Part shown: positions 38,963 to 52,700 of the stretch, one piece after another | How positions within the stretch are numbered: the stretch's first letter is position 1 | Layout: every line of letters starts with the position of its first letter | Source: Puffinus mauretanicus | Lineage: Eukaryota; Chordata; Aves; Procellariiformes; Procellariidae | NCBI GenBank assembly: GCA_023333565.1 | Contig: JAJKFH010003075.1 | Location: forward strand, 1,043,501 to 1,107,500 | Direction: 5' to 3' | DNA length: 64,000 bases | Notes under the pieces: generated by a model | The model's database searches: none | What the model was told of the DNA's origin: nothing | The model's input: the letters and a program-made list of their open reading frames with translations, nothing else | Translations under genes and position numbers: made by a program

Positions 38963-40626
38963 CTGCAAAATACATACAAATAAGTAGAGTTAAGTGTGAA
39001 ATAAGATGTTCCTAAAGATCAGTGGGAAAGAAAAAAGCTTAAAGGAAGAGAGTCACATTTAAAACCATAAAATAAACACCTCCACACACAGTATTGCCAG
39101 GCACTTACTACATCTCCCAAAAGAACACCTTACACAACAAATCTTTCAAAATTCTATTTTGGCGCTGAATTTAAAGCACGGATTTAATTGCAAAGCCGTT
39201 CTTTGAGAAGCTTGGTACAAACAGCAACTCTACAGGGCACACATCCAGAGGTGCTAACTCTCCCACCATTACCCCCACCACAGGGGTCTATAACATAATC
39301 TTCAAGTTAAGTTTTGGTGCCCTCAGGCCAGCTTTGAAAGCTAGCTTAAAAAGCTAAGGAATAGAGGCATTTAAAAGAGGTGCGATTTTGAAAGAAGAAA
39401 GGCTGGCTGCAGCCAGCAGGAAATGCAGGCGCTCAGCATCTCTGAAAAATCAAACCTAAAGTATGCATGTGAAAGGCAAGAAGCATCCGAGCCGTTTCAG
39501 AGAAGGCTCCTCTGAGGCAGTCCCTGACATTTTGCTCACTTCCAGCTCCAAAGCAATTCTGCATTTCACTCTTTCAGGTGGAATGAGTAACTGCAGGAGC
39601 AGCTGTCAGAGACCAGGATAAAACCGAGTGGGAGGAAGAGGACACATATTCTAGATGTTGTTTCTAATTACTACTCCTACAATTTATCAGGGAGACATGC
39701 AACTGTTAAGCCAAAATACAAAGTAGAAGAACTAGAGATACAGAAATAATGACATTTAAGAAGCTATGATCCTCATCTGCAAGATCCACTTCTTTTTTTT
39801 AAAAAAAAAGTTTAGTTAGGAGCAGGTTCAAGCTAAACCAAAACAAAGCATTTGCACCAGCATAACCAGCTTTAAAATGTCACTTTCCACATGCAGAGAG
39901 GTATGAAATAAAAAGCAAATTACTTGCTACCAAACCTTCCTGGTTTTGTTTGAATATTTTGGAGAAAAAGATGGAGGGACACTGGCATTTAGAAGTCCAT
40001 TTTTCTTAACAAATAGTACTGCAAACAAAAATTAGCTCCCATTTCCTTGCTTCTTAAGAGACGCAATGGAAAGCAATGCCAGCAGAGTATGCATCATTTA
40101 GCTGGATGTGACACTTCAAACAGATAGCACATTGCTCACATGTATCATTTGGCATAGAACTGCATGAATCAGTTATTTTCACTTTTTACTGAATGTAGTT
40201 GCTATGGAGATTATTAGAAGCAGACTGACTGACTACAGTGATTACCATTACGCTCGAAACATAACTATCACGTATTTGATAAAGTGTATTTTCCAAAGCC
40301 AGTATATCTTGACATTTATTAGGGGGTTAAAGCAACACAAAACAAAAAAACGTCACACACAGAAAACCACAAGCAAGCTCTCACTGGTTAGGTGTGCAAC
40401 TACCCTGACAGTCTCCTAGCTTTACCAGAGAAAAGCCTAGAGACTTTGAGAAGGGGCTCGTGCTATTTGACTGAAGTGCAACCAAACCTATCAAATTAAC
40501 TGCTGTGGTTCAATGTCCATTTCTAACTTTCGTGGGTACAGACATAATGTATTACTTTCACACAATTGCACGAGAGAGCTGTTATACCTTGCATCACTGT
40601 AATATCAGAAGCCATCAAAGGCACAT

Positions 40627-40690
40627 CATAGAATCATAGAATACCAGGTTGGAACGGTCTTCAAGGATCATCTGGTCCAACCTTTCCTGG
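40627..40690 (-). mobile_element. CR1 LINE stub, 3' end only
   Basis: Read on the plus strand this is the reverse complement of a CR1 3' terminus: TCATAGAATCATAGAATACC, GGTTGGAACGGTCTTCAAGG and ATCATCTGGTCCAACC. Only about 64 bases survive, so it is a heavily 5'-truncated insertion. It lies in the same orientation as PTPN14 and directly beside a MIR-like fragment. Confidence 0.88.
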
Positions 40691-40707
40691 TTGAATACAT
40701 GAATACA

Positions 40708-40870
40708 TTCTCACAACAATCTGATGAGGCAGAGACATGTTACCCAGGACTCACGAAAGAGAAACTGAAACAAACATCAGCCAGCTTGTCCAACATCACT
40801 CAGGAGAACGGCAACAGATACATGTACTAAAACACACAGGCCAGGCTAGTGCTTTAACTCCTAGGCAACT
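40708..40870 (+). mobile_element. MIR-like SINE fragment, diverged
   Basis: Segments in MIR order can be traced: TCTCACAACAATCTGATGAG, then GAGAAACTGAAACAAACATC, AGCTTGTCCAACATCACTCA and TTTAACTCCTAGGCAAC. Similarity is weaker than at 11150-11292, and identification rests on segment order. It starts about 18 bases after the CR1 stub. Confidence 0.42.
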
Positions 40871-41193
40871 ATTTGGCAATTACCTTGCCTACCAACCTAT
40901 CCAAAACTACAGCACAAAGTTGAAAAGTGGGAAGAATGGAAGGAAATTACAAAGAAGGAAGGGTGTGGAGGACTATGTCTTATCAAGAACAGCATTTTTG
41001 TTCAGTCTCTGGCTTTGCAGATTATTCTAAGTCAGACACATGGAGAATTTTAGCTAGCCAATTCAATTTAAAAAAAAAAAAAATCTTATCTTGCATTACT
41101 GTTAGTTGCACACATTTCCTCGTAGAACATGAGCCATTCTCTGTACAGTAATTATATAGTTAATAGTAGCCTAAAGATGAGATCAATGTTAGT

Positions 41194-41212
41194 AAAAAAA
41201 AAAAAAAAAAAA
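41194..41212 (+). repeat. A19 homopolymer
   Basis: Nineteen consecutive A in the upstream intron. Confidence 0.85.
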
Positions 41213-42840
41213 GTGATTGGCCTTGCTCAGCAGGCCCATTGAACACTACAGCTATCACAGGATAAGCCATCCCGGAAGACTTGTGTGCAAACATGCTACT
41301 GTGGGATAAACCCACCAATTCCTGTAAGACAGAGATGTCAAAATGGATTGCAAATGAATTGTTCTAAGCTATATCATATGCTCAGGTAAACAAGGCCAAT
41401 ATTTCCTCCATTTTTCAAGAGGCAGTAAAATAAAAGGAGTTTTTTCCTTAATTCTGCCGAGGGCAATCAGCCAGCACCGTTTCCTAAAGATGCAGACACA
41501 CAAACCGGTTAATGGATGCACTTTGTGTAACAGGGTTTGGATTACTTTTTCATTTCACTTAAATACACATGAATGCCTGATGACAGCTCTTTCACATGAA
41601 ATGTCACACTTAAATTAGTTTCCAATTAAAGAATGAATTGGGATGGTGAGGCTGGGACAGTTTAAACCATCTCCGATTGGTCCAGCCTGTAACAACTATT
41701 AATTCTTAATTCAATGCACACATCTAACTTTTCTGTTTACACTTCTTCTGGATGTTTGACCAACTTTCAACTTGGGTTTTCTGTTAAGTTGACACTCAGA
41801 AAGCTCCTGGTAAGCTTTCTAAATAAGATCTCAAAGGCCCTCGTCGCTTACAGGTTCCTAAAGCAAACAGGGTATTTAGTTTCTTTATGTTTGTTTAATC
41901 TTAAAAGCATCAGGGGCATCCATTTTTATTCACAGTTATTTTGTAGACAACTAAAAAAAGCAGAAGACTGGAGGTAGAAGGGTTTTGGTCTTCCAAATGA
42001 AGGATTATTTCATTACAGGATCTCCTTTCCTGGTTAAAAGGTTGCCAAGGAACAGCAACATCCCTAACCAAGTTAGCCAAACTATGCAGGCGTTCACAAC
42101 ACTCCCCTCCTCAAACTCACACTTTCACTACAGTTAAAACAAAACAAAAAAAAAAGAAACTAAAGCAAGCTTATAAAAAGCTCATCAGATAACCATGAAC
42201 TCATTCTCCTTTTAAAAAAGGATTTCTTTTATTAATATTTCAGGTGTGAAAGAGACAGACGTGACACCTTTTAAACTGACATCTTCTATTTAAGGATTTA
42301 TTTTTCTGGAAAGAAACTAGACTGAGCTCTTTACAAACCTTGGGTATTTTTTCTTTTTTCTTTTTGTTCCATGTTTTGATTATTTTGGATTCTTTCTCCC
42401 CCCTCCCACTGTCATACTTCAAATTTATGTATCAATTGCTCTCTGCGAGTTAAGCTTACTCTAACAAGCGTGCCGAACTAAACAAGGTTTTTAATAGGAG
42501 CATAAGCTTGGGAATTTAAACATTCTGCTAAATAGAAATTCCCTTCGTATAAAGTACATACTTTGCAGGCATATAAAACAAACAAACAAAAAGTCCCCCA
42601 ACCATGTCCCAGAAACCACAACTACAAAAAAAATAAAACACAACGCTTTGCAGAAGCACAAACAATTTACCTGCCCATCTAACCACTCATCTGTAAGTGA
42701 GCCATCACTAATACCTGATATGAATCCCAATTCAAAAGTAAAAGCTCAAAATCAGAAGTTGAAATAAGGTCCCTCTGAAAACCAAAAGCCTGGCACTAAA
42801 ACTCTCAAGTATCTCAGAAAGTATCGGTCCGAGAGACTAA

Positions 42841-43090
42841 GACTTCTGTGACGCTTAGACAGGCGGGTGCTGGGGACGGCGCGGCACAAAAGCTGGGGTG
42901 CTGCCAGGGAGCAGCAGGAGCAGGGCTGTCCCGGGAGAGGGGACGAGCTGGGAGCCGCGGGTGACCCAGCAGGGCACTGTCCTCACCCGCTGCAGCGCAG
43001 TCCTTCAGGAGATGAGCCAGGCCAGCGGAGCTGGGTGCTAGAAACGGGTCCGTTGACAGCCCCAGGCATGGCTGGGGTTGAGCCAGGTCC
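42841..43090. promoter_or_regulatory. GC-rich CpG cluster in the upstream intron
   Basis: This is the most GC-rich stretch in the window, with about 14 CpG dinucleotides counted by eye in the first 240 bases, against very few in flanking intron. GC-richness fades toward 43330. It might be a small CpG island, an alternative promoter or leader exon of PTPN14, or an unrecognised GC-rich repeat. On the transcript strand a GCGG|GTGAGG donor-like site (GT at 42986-42985) is present. No TATA box or known promoter element is evident. Open frames across it on both strands are an effect of GC-rich composition. Confidence 0.3.
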
Positions 43091-44906
43091 AGGGGCCAGC
43101 CAGGGAGCCCCATCTGGGGCAGCAGGAGACACGGCTGGAGATCACCAACCGCAGAGCTCAGGCAGGGACTGACAGCCCCAGGCTGATCCGAAATGGAGGT
43201 CCCAGACCTGTGGGCAGAGGGTGGGGTGGAAGCCACAGGTGAGGCTGGTCAGGGCCATTAAGGCATACAGGCACACGCAGGGTCCCCACACCCAACATAA
43301 TTTCCAGGTGCAGGACCAGGCCATCAGAGTATTCTGACTGGGTTTTAAACCTTTAACTCCTTTGAGTGCATGCTCATTCGAAAGCTAAATTTCATTCTGC
43401 AAAATATTTCGTCTGAAACAGTTTGATGACAAACATTGTGTACAAAATGTAAAATCAAAACAGTTTTTTGAAAAAAATACAGTTTCATCAGTACGGAGAT
43501 GAAGAGATACCATGTCGTAGTGGATTCTTGGTAAAGTTTAATATTCTACTGTTTTAGTAAACCGAGGGAAAAACTGAACAACGAGCCAATGCCTTTGCTA
43601 TCATAGACATTGGAATCTTATTTCTTACATTATTTATTTCAAAAAGCCATATGGATAAAGCCAATGGCTGTGGGGAACACAGGGAAGATTGAAGATGGCA
43701 AGAGGATAAAGAACGAAAACAGATTTGAAACAGAATAAAACTAAACCTTTAACCCGCGATCTCATTCCAAGCACAACGTTAAGTTCTCTTAACAGCTTTC
43801 ACCAGAAAGCAGCTTAAAGATGGAGCCTGATTTAAACCACCTATGTCTCAGCTCAAGACATGCTAACTTGCCTCACTCGATAGTACACGTGGAAGCCTTA
43901 CCAGCATATCGCCTTTGCAAAGGCAGCAGATATGGATGTACGTTCTCTCCAACAGTATTTGATTCCCGCACAACACCACTGCATCTTGCAAGGGGAGAGA
44001 GGAGAAATCATTGAGCATTCTTGCAAGAAATCCTTCCCTGTACAAAAGAGGTTTCAAGAAGTACCACTCCCCTCATCGTTCAGCAACAGAATACTGTTAT
44101 TCACGTACACAGCGGTAGCAAAAATCACATATCTCATACAACCAAGAATATCTTCCAAGCACAACGTTGGGCACCAAACTGAAACACCTTCAAGCTGCAG
44201 ATGGCACAGCTGTACTGGTTTAGGGAGAAAAAGGCTTATCATGACCCAGAGCAGTAACGCTACCCATTAGCCACCAGCCTTCTTCACTGGCCAGTCCTGC
44301 ATGAAGAACTAGGTCAGATTCACACTGTGATATGTAACTCAGAATTGCTTCTGATTTTTAAGAAAACTTGGTTAGTTTCTGTATAAAATATAAAAATTTC
44401 CTGAGGGGTTCAAATTACCTGATGCAGATAAAAATTTGTGCGTTTTCAAAACAGTAATTTTTTTTCTTTATGAGACACTACAGTGAAACTAGGTCAAACC
44501 ACTAGTACACAAAAAGCAAATAAATGAATATTTTACACCTTTTCCAAACCTAAAACCAAAAGAAGCCAGAAATATGAAAAGTTCTTCCTTCACTCTCCCA
44601 AAGTCAGCTGGGGTTGGCCAGATTTTTTTGTTAGTAGTTTTAAAAGACAGACTGAAGGGAGCAAGGGAAGCCGCCAGGCGTTTCATGAGGAAGAGGCCAT
44701 ACAGCAGAAGCTGCTTGGTGTGGTGAAGGACACTGCTCCAGTCACAGGGCATTCTCCCGCTTCCTTAAATTTATTTGAAGGCCAGGAGAGAAGAAAGGCT
44801 TATAAATAATTAAGGCCAAGATAACTCTCGGGACATTTCCAAGTATGTGACTTGCTCTTCTATTACAGACTCCATATATTTAACTGTACCACATCCAAAG
44901 GAGCGT

Positions 44907-44928
44907 AAAAAAAAAAAAAAAAAAAAAA
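44907..44928 (+). repeat. A22 homopolymer
   Basis: Twenty-two consecutive A, the longest A run in the window. Confidence 0.85.
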
Positions 44929-46976
44929 GAGCATCTGATATGAAATGCACTTAAAGCGGAATGCTTTCTCTCACTTCATTTGCTTTTGTACGTAATTTCT
45001 GAAACTCCAGGAAGAAAGCAATTACTGTCAAACTGCAGCCTGTATTTACCAACAGCGCGTGGCACCCCTCCAGCATTCCTAGCACTGCAGGAGCAGCAGC
45101 ACACCTAACAGAAGTATGTAACCCTGGGCTGGGCACGAGACCGCAGCATTTGATGCGAGCTGCAAGTGGTGCGCGAGCCTAGAGTTTTAGGGAAGAATAA
45201 AAATAACAGTGTATGGGAGACGGGACGTCTGGCACAATCCATCTCCGTCTAGTTGAGTTCTGTCTAGAGGAGGAAATCTCTCCCTGAGAAACAGCTTTCT
45301 CCGTCTTGATTGCTCTCACGTGAGAGTTTCATGCGGGTAGTGCTTGGCAAGGAGTATTCCTGTACCTAACATGATGTCTGTATCCCACCCAGTTATGGGT
45401 GGAATTCCCATCAAGCCTGATAAAGTCTCAGGAGTCAAATTCATCTCTGGACAGATGAAAGCAGTTTTTAACCCTTACGTAATACAAGCTGCCTGCTGCA
45501 AAGCCACAGTTTTCAACTACTTGCTTATGCAGTCCCTGGCAAGACGTGGACCTCATCCCCAGGCATTTAAATCTTTAAAAATTCTTGGGGACATTTAAGC
45601 ATTACCATAATCCAAACAGTAATAAACCCAATCACATTCTCACCTCTACATTCTGGAAAAAGAATAAAATTATACTTTCATTTCATTTTTATAACTATTA
45701 CAATATCCCATGCAGAACTTTCAACATCTCTAAGCATCTAGAGATCCCATACCTGTGTGCACGAACAGATGCCGAGGACTCTAGAACATTCAAAGCAGAA
45801 GACAACTGCTACTGGTTCTACTACTGTACATCATCAGACACCAATACACAGCGGCCAAAGATCCAAAATCGTCTCAGTTAGCATTTCTACTTTCCCAATT
45901 CCATCACAGCTTTCCCTTCCCAGGAAAATTTCAATTTTCCATCAGATCCATCTTTGCTGTAACAGATTTTTTGTATCTAACTTGTTGTGTGTTTTCACTG
46001 TATCCCACTTGGGTCAGATTCTGCTTTCAGTAGTCCAAATAAAACGTCTAGAGAGGTTTAAATAAAGTCAAAAGAATCACTCCAATTGGGACCAGTTAAA
46101 ATTCTACCCTTTCTTTCTGCTCTTTTGTTGCAATACCTGCGAGGGTATGTACTCACTGACTCTGAAGTGCATAAATGGTAGTAGGTGCACCATTCATTAT
46201 CCCCTCCTCCCCTGCTAAAGCAGCACTTGTGCATCTTTTGTAAAACCAGCTCTAGTGCATCCACAGAACAGTTCTGTGCCGTTTTGTGGATACATATCTA
46301 TCACACAGACACCTAGTTACTCTTCTGCATCAAGGTGCACAAGTATCAAGTATTTTTGTGGATCTCACTAAGTCAGTGTCTGACAAATAGCCTCTATCAC
46401 AGAAAAGATGTGAACTTCCCAAACTGCAAATTAGCACCTTATCCATTACTTCCTCACTCATCGCTCCAGAATACCCTCAACAACCCAACAGGTCTTTATA
46501 ATGAAACTACTTTTTGAGTTAGCGTAAGCATTCAAGTTAGGAGTAACAGCTGCATGAAGTAACATACCTAAATGCCGCTTGGGTTGCCATTGTGATCAGT
46601 TTTAATCCACAAGAGTATCAGTAACGAAGCTGGAGTTTTTACCACTCGCCTGTACACCTTGTGCTCTAAAGTTAAAAAAACAAAACAAAAGAAAATGCCA
46701 GGCCCCAGTAGTTTTCCTTCCTGAGTAGGCAATGCTGCCTGTCTGTCCATGCCAGGTGTCTGCAGCAGCTCCACCTCCCTGCCATGGCAGGGCTTAGCGT
46801 GGAGCAGTTAACCATTTACAACCTTCTCACACCTTGGCTGTGTTATTGCAGGACTTCAAATTAGACACAGCCAAGAGTGATCGGTGCCTGGATGGCACCT
46901 GTCCAAGGATGCAGTTTTGTACGTGAGGCAGTCTCCTCTAAGAGCTCACTACTGCCAGGAAGCAGAGCAGGTCCTG

Positions 46977-47069
46977 CTCTTTTTTTTTTTTTTCCTTTTT
47001 TTTTTTTCCTCTCCCCCCCCCCCTTTTTTTCCCCTCCTTCTTTTTCTTTTTTTCCCCCCTCCCCTCCTT
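46977..47069 (+). repeat. Uninterrupted 93-base pyrimidine tract
   Basis: Every base from 46977 to 47069 is C or T, including an 11-base C run and T runs of up to about 14. The transcript strand is therefore a 93-base purine tract with G and A blocks. Such tracts can form triplex (H-DNA) structures and are prone to length change and sequencing error, so the exact run lengths should be treated with caution. Confidence 0.9.
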
Positions 47070-49732
47070 AATTCCAGAGCATATCGCCACAGCTTGTCTT
47101 ATGCCAGCTCTGGAAGTCTGCTGGGACTTCCTCCTGGTTGAGCCACTTCATCTCCCTAACTTAGTAATAGAACAGGATCCTTTTCAGCTTGGTTAGTGAG
47201 TTTAAGTAGCTCACAGTTGGAGCCCAGCATGAGTAGCTCACCTCGCGCAGGGAAGAGAGCAGAACCACCCAGCTCAGAGAAGGAAGAATAAGAGCGATTC
47301 TGCCTTAATTGACAGCAGTCAGTCAGGTCAGCTAAGCAGTTTGTGAAATCACAGTCCAAGGAAGGCTCCCGGTCTCAGCAGGCAAGGGAATTCCCCAGAA
47401 CACATTCCTATTCTTCCTGTATGGCAAAGCTACATTAGAATAAAAGTTATTTTCTCCAACATAGCCAGTTCATTCAAAACATACTAATTTTTTTTTTTCC
47501 CAAAAGAAAACAATATATTCTGTAATTGAATGTCCATAAGAGGAATTAATATTGCAAAATCTAGATGGGTTACGTTTTCTACAGGGACAAACCATTCTGA
47601 AGAAGAGAAGCGAGACCAGCATTTCAGTATTTTGGCACATCCTTTTTTCAGACCTTCAGAAAAGGCACCAAATTCACAAAGTCCTACGTCCTAAATTTTT
47701 ACTAAACACTTCCTAGCAATCAAAGATCAGGAAAACCTAACTGCTATTGTAAGGGTCAACTTTTTAAAATCAATAATGTCCAAGTGCCTTAAAACCTCTC
47801 AGAAGATTTGACAGGATTCTTCATTTTTTGTCCCTATTTTACCCCATCGGCTACAATCAGCAGCAACATAGTATCGAAGCGATTACTTTTTCTTTCGGTT
47901 AGTCACTTAGTCACCCCTGTGAACTCCTTTGCAACTCCTTCAGGCTCGCTGGAGCTATAGTGACTACAGGAGATTACATTTCCTGCTAAATGTGATTGAT
48001 AGGCATGCAAAACCAGAATAAGAACAGGGAAGGATATGCTTAGTAAAAACCACAGAAAAACATCTTACAGCGTGTTTTCATTATTCTCTCATGTTACAAA
48101 GACATGAGTAAAACTGCAAATAAAAGTTCTAAACACAGGATAACATGAAGAGCAGAAGCAATAACTCTAATAGAGGCAAGTAATTGAATCAGATACGGAG
48201 TAAAATTATACACCCCAGCACATTCACACTAGTTAAACATACGCTAGCACAAACTTAGGAAGCAAAGAGCCACCACGGTTGCAAGACTGCAAGATCTGCC
48301 CGCAGCTCATTACATGGGTACCGCCGCTCCGGCGTCAGGTGAAGACTGGAAGCTGCCTAGCTGTGTGCACACAATGCTGCGCTCGGCTGAGACCCTGCCA
48401 GGAAAGTGTGTTACCCCGGCAAAACATGGTCCTATGCACTTAATAAAGGTGTGATATTTCTGCTCCTGCCTTTCTTTTGATTTTAATACGGCTTATACAA
48501 CTGAGTTTCTACAATTTCTACTCAAACAGTGGTCATGCTTGTGTACCTCCCATTCTCCTTCGCTTCCTTTAATATATATATTCGGAAGATTATAAAGTAT
48601 TTCAAATGAGCAGAAACTGGAAAAACTTGGATTATAACTACAGATTTCCAAAATGCATCACACTACCTAAGATGCACACATCTTACTCTAAAGATTGCAA
48701 AAGTCAAAAAGGTACCTATTTAATGTAAGGAGGTTCCAATGTATTGGGATTCCTTGGCCCACCAGGAAAGAAAATGTTTTCTTAAAAAAAAAAAAAATCT
48801 GTCTTGTAAAACCCGAAGAATCACATATACAACTGGGGGAGAGGGGAAAGATCAGCAAGAAGCACTCAACTTGCAACAAATCAAATGTAAACAGTGTGGT
48901 GGCCCCTCCAAACTGCAAATCTGCCCGTTTCCTTACGGGAATGAGATCCAGTGCTGCACCCACTGATGTCAGTAACCAGACTGGCACCAAATCAAGCAAG
49001 ACCCATACCTGCAGGCTCACAGTAAGAATAAAACTTCGTCCAGTTTCTTGAAGTTCGGAGCAATGGTCTACTTCCCAAGAGAGGCTCAATTAATTCCATT
49101 CAGGTATTAGATAATGAACGGGGATAATGCAATGGAGGAAGTGTGGCTGCAGACAAGCAACGAGAGCCAAGTGTGATGGGGTGGAGGAGAAAGGGAGGAG
49201 AGGGAGAGAGGAAAAAAAAAATTTAAAAAGCATGCACACTGTACATCCTAACCCACAACCGGGCACATTTAGTTACATAAATAGATATTTCATACAAGAT
49301 CATAACATGAACTTTTGAACTTGCATGGAAAAAAGCCTCTCCACTAATCAATGCATTAAAACATTGATGTTACAAAATGCTGAAAAAATTCCTTCAAGTT
49401 CTATCAAAGGAGGATTATATTGTGGGCACATGCACGAAGAAAGTAAATCTGTTATCTTTACTGAATATAGGCCTTGATGTAAATCACGCAGCCACAGTCT
49501 ATGAATAACTGCATTTGTTTCGACAGCAAAACACCTCATCTGAAATACAGAATAGCTGCCGGAAATGAGCTAATGGTACTTTTATTTCTGTATTAAAGGA
49601 TTATTTTCCAGTGCCCACTGTGTGGGCTTAAACACTAGCCTGAAACAGTCAAAATACTTAGAAGTGAGATTTATGGCTAAAGGAGGGGGTAGAGGGGACC
49701 TTCTTTGAAGCGACTGACTTCTTTGACCGGTG

Positions 49733-49775
49733 TCACAGAATTACAAGGCTACAAAAGGACCCCTCTCTGTGAGCA
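49733..49775 (-). mobile_element. Possible CR1 3' end remnant
   Basis: The plus strand reads TCACAGAATTACAAGGCTAC followed by AAAAGGACCC, which resembles the reverse complement of some CR1 3' ends (TCACAGAATCACAAGGTTGG then AAAGGACCC). The match covers only about 30 bases and no further CR1 body is visible, so this could be chance. Confidence 0.3.
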
Positions 49776-52700
49776 GCCCTCTGTGCTCTTCCTTCATCTC
49801 TGTTGCAGATCGTATTGATAAACAAGATTTGAAAACAATTACCTGGTTATCACGGAGCTGGATAGCACATAGGAACTGAGATATTATTAACAACAGGTGT
49901 CATGTTTTCTTCTAATAATTTTTAACAGGGAAACTCTTACGCCTCAAATACCACTCAAGCCATCAATATGAATCCTTCAGCACTAGTACGTTTTCCAAAA
50001 GCTTTCAAAGGAGCTTGGGAGAAAAATTATGAATTTACTTCCACAGCATTCCAATAAATGCTACTAATTGCGTTGACAGAGGAAGGAATTGTACAAACTG
50101 TAATCCCATATTGTTTCATTGTACAAAAGTGTAATTTTTCTTTTTTAGTTATAACAGGACTATAAGAGATAAGTTTAGATTGGCTGCTTATTTCCTCTAA
50201 CCTATTATTTGTAATTAGTTCTACTCAAGAGAACAGCTTTGCACTGAAGGCTAGTAAAACTGTATTAGTTTTGGAGTGTAAAACACAAGTTGCAGCTTTC
50301 TACACAAAACCACTGTAATAAATTCTAAAAATTGTGGCATGCCATTCTTTGCTCAGCTTTCATAATAGTGATTCAATAAATGCTTTACTTCCTTTCGCCA
50401 TAAGTCTGGACAAAATACCCACCCTTTACATATGATGATAGCTTTATTTGGAATCATACTTGAGGTTATCAGCTTTTAATGAGATTAAAGCCCAATTCGT
50501 ATTAACTGACCCTATTAGAGAAGGTAGTCGCTTTGTAACACTTCAGAGGGGAAAAAAGCCTTTGCAGAAACTTTTACTTGGTTATGAGCTGAAAAGAAAT
50601 TCTTCTTTAAAATAAAACAACTTTATTCCTTGCTCAGATTAATGCACTTTTATGTTAACGTTCTAGCATACAACTGGAGCAACAAAGGCCAAAACTGACT
50701 TGTAAGCTTGTGACCCTCCCTAGCTCGCAAAATAGACTTTGTATATTAACATGGAGAGAGACAAACATTAACATCTAACATTAACATTTTCTTATTTTGC
50801 TGTTCTTTACAAGCAATTCAGATTTAAAACAGAGAAGGTAGTCTGACTTTTAGTTCTCATATGAAAAACAGTAAGGCTACTCCAAATTTAAGTTGCACAA
50901 TTTATGAAAGAAACCTAGATCTAAGCACAACTTGCACAAAATCAAAATATTTTCTGTATGACTACAGGTAGGTGTATTTGTGGTACGTGCATATCAAAGT
51001 GGCACAAATAGGCCTTTGATCCATTGTCGTGGCCATTGAAGTGCTACTGAATGCCAGCAAAGAAAAATATTATATATAGATTATTTAAGTTTATTTTCTT
51101 ATTTATAAGCACAAAACCTAAACACCAGAACAGAAGAAAGTGGAGTAAAATAAAAAACGGTTAAACAATCTCTCTGTACGCATCATGTTCTCTTGTTCAG
51201 TATCACATAATGGGACTTGCAGAAGTCTGAGGAGACAAGGCATCTCTAACATTTACACTCAGTGTTAACTGGAATGCAGGGAGAAGCAAGAGGAGAAACA
51301 AGGAACAAAAATAAAACATGTGGAGAAAGCCCATGTGGTACAGCCCTTCCTGTAATTCTGTCTCTGGTTAGCAAGCTGGAAGCATCTCATTTCTTTAACT
51401 TGAAGCCTGATATTCACATTCCTCTGCAGCTTAATGTGGACATGGACAACAGATCACACTCATGTCTTAAAGGAGCTAAATGATTTAGCACAGCAAGACC
51501 TCAAGCTACGAGATCGATAGCAAGAAACCTTATGTTTACGTCCACTTTGAAGAAAAAGGAAATTAGATTTCATAAACCCCAGTTCTACTGCAGAAGTAGA
51601 CAATGCCATATGGATGTACTGGTCGCATTAAACAAAAGAAAGAAAAATCTGTCCTTCGCAGTTGTGAAGACACTCATGCCTACTGAAGTGCTGTGAAGTG
51701 TGGCCACCACTCCTGTGAAATCAATTAACCTGTACCTACGCAGCGTGGGAGTGAGAGACGTCTCCAACCACAGCCTTTCTAGAGCCAGTGCTGAATGGCA
51801 ACAGGCTGAACAAGATGTGGTACCGGTGTGCATTTTATTCAACAATTTACCACAAAGACAAGTCTATGGTAATACAAATTCCTATGATCACGGAATAGTA
51901 AGTTGCTGTATGTGATGAAAAAAGCGGAGCAGACAAAACCACGCGTGGTGCTGTCTTACAGCAACATCTACCGCATACGAGGCAACAGTGTCAGTGGAAG
52001 GGAAAGAGAAGCGCTCCCCGCCAAGCGGCCAGCGCGCTGCAGTTCCACCCGAGCTGTTTATTACTGCTAAAGTTCATCATTTCCATTTGCAGAGCACAGC
52101 TCTGAGACAAACTTGCCAAGAATTAACCAGTTTGCCTTTTTTATAAAATGATTAGCTGTGCTTTTGAAAGAGTTACTAAGGACCAAAAGGTCACGGGGTA
52201 ATTATTTACAGAACTGATGCCAGGGATGAAGCGACAGATAAAGCCATTACAAAGACCATGCAGAGTAAGGAATGAGAAACTCCCACAATTTGTTGACAAT
52301 CCCTGCGAAGTGCAATTCAGCTCAGAGCTAGCACCACCTCTGCTCTTCCCTCTCGATACAGATAGACTATAATGACAATACAAAATTTGACTCAAGGCCT
52401 TCAGTGCTCCATTTCCAAGTTCACATTGGAACTACTTAGGAAGAAAAAAAGAAGAAATCAAGCCCACCACACGGTAGACATCACAAGTGACATTGCCTTG
52501 CTTTGGTTTGAAAAGGTATTCAGCTCAATTGTGACAGAATTAAAGAATTCCCTTTCAGCTAAATAAAGGCTACGTTTGCAGAACAAACCACTGTCCCGCA
52601 CCTCAGTGCAAGGAGGGTTTATAACCTCCTCTTGTGGAGGCAGCAGAGTTCAGCCTTGACTCTCTAAGGGGGAACAGGATCACTGGAAAAGAGTTTTAAG

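Noticed and set aside
42814..43236. 140-codon open frame on the minus strand, Pro/Ala/Ser rich
   Set aside because: It sits on the GC-rich patch, where stop codons are rare by composition. The peptide is low in complexity, has no recognisable domain, and the opposite strand is also open.
45344..45598. 84-codon plus-strand frame beginning ARSIPVP
   Set aside because: The frame opens with TTG rather than ATG and matches no family I know. It is intronic and antisense to PTPN14.
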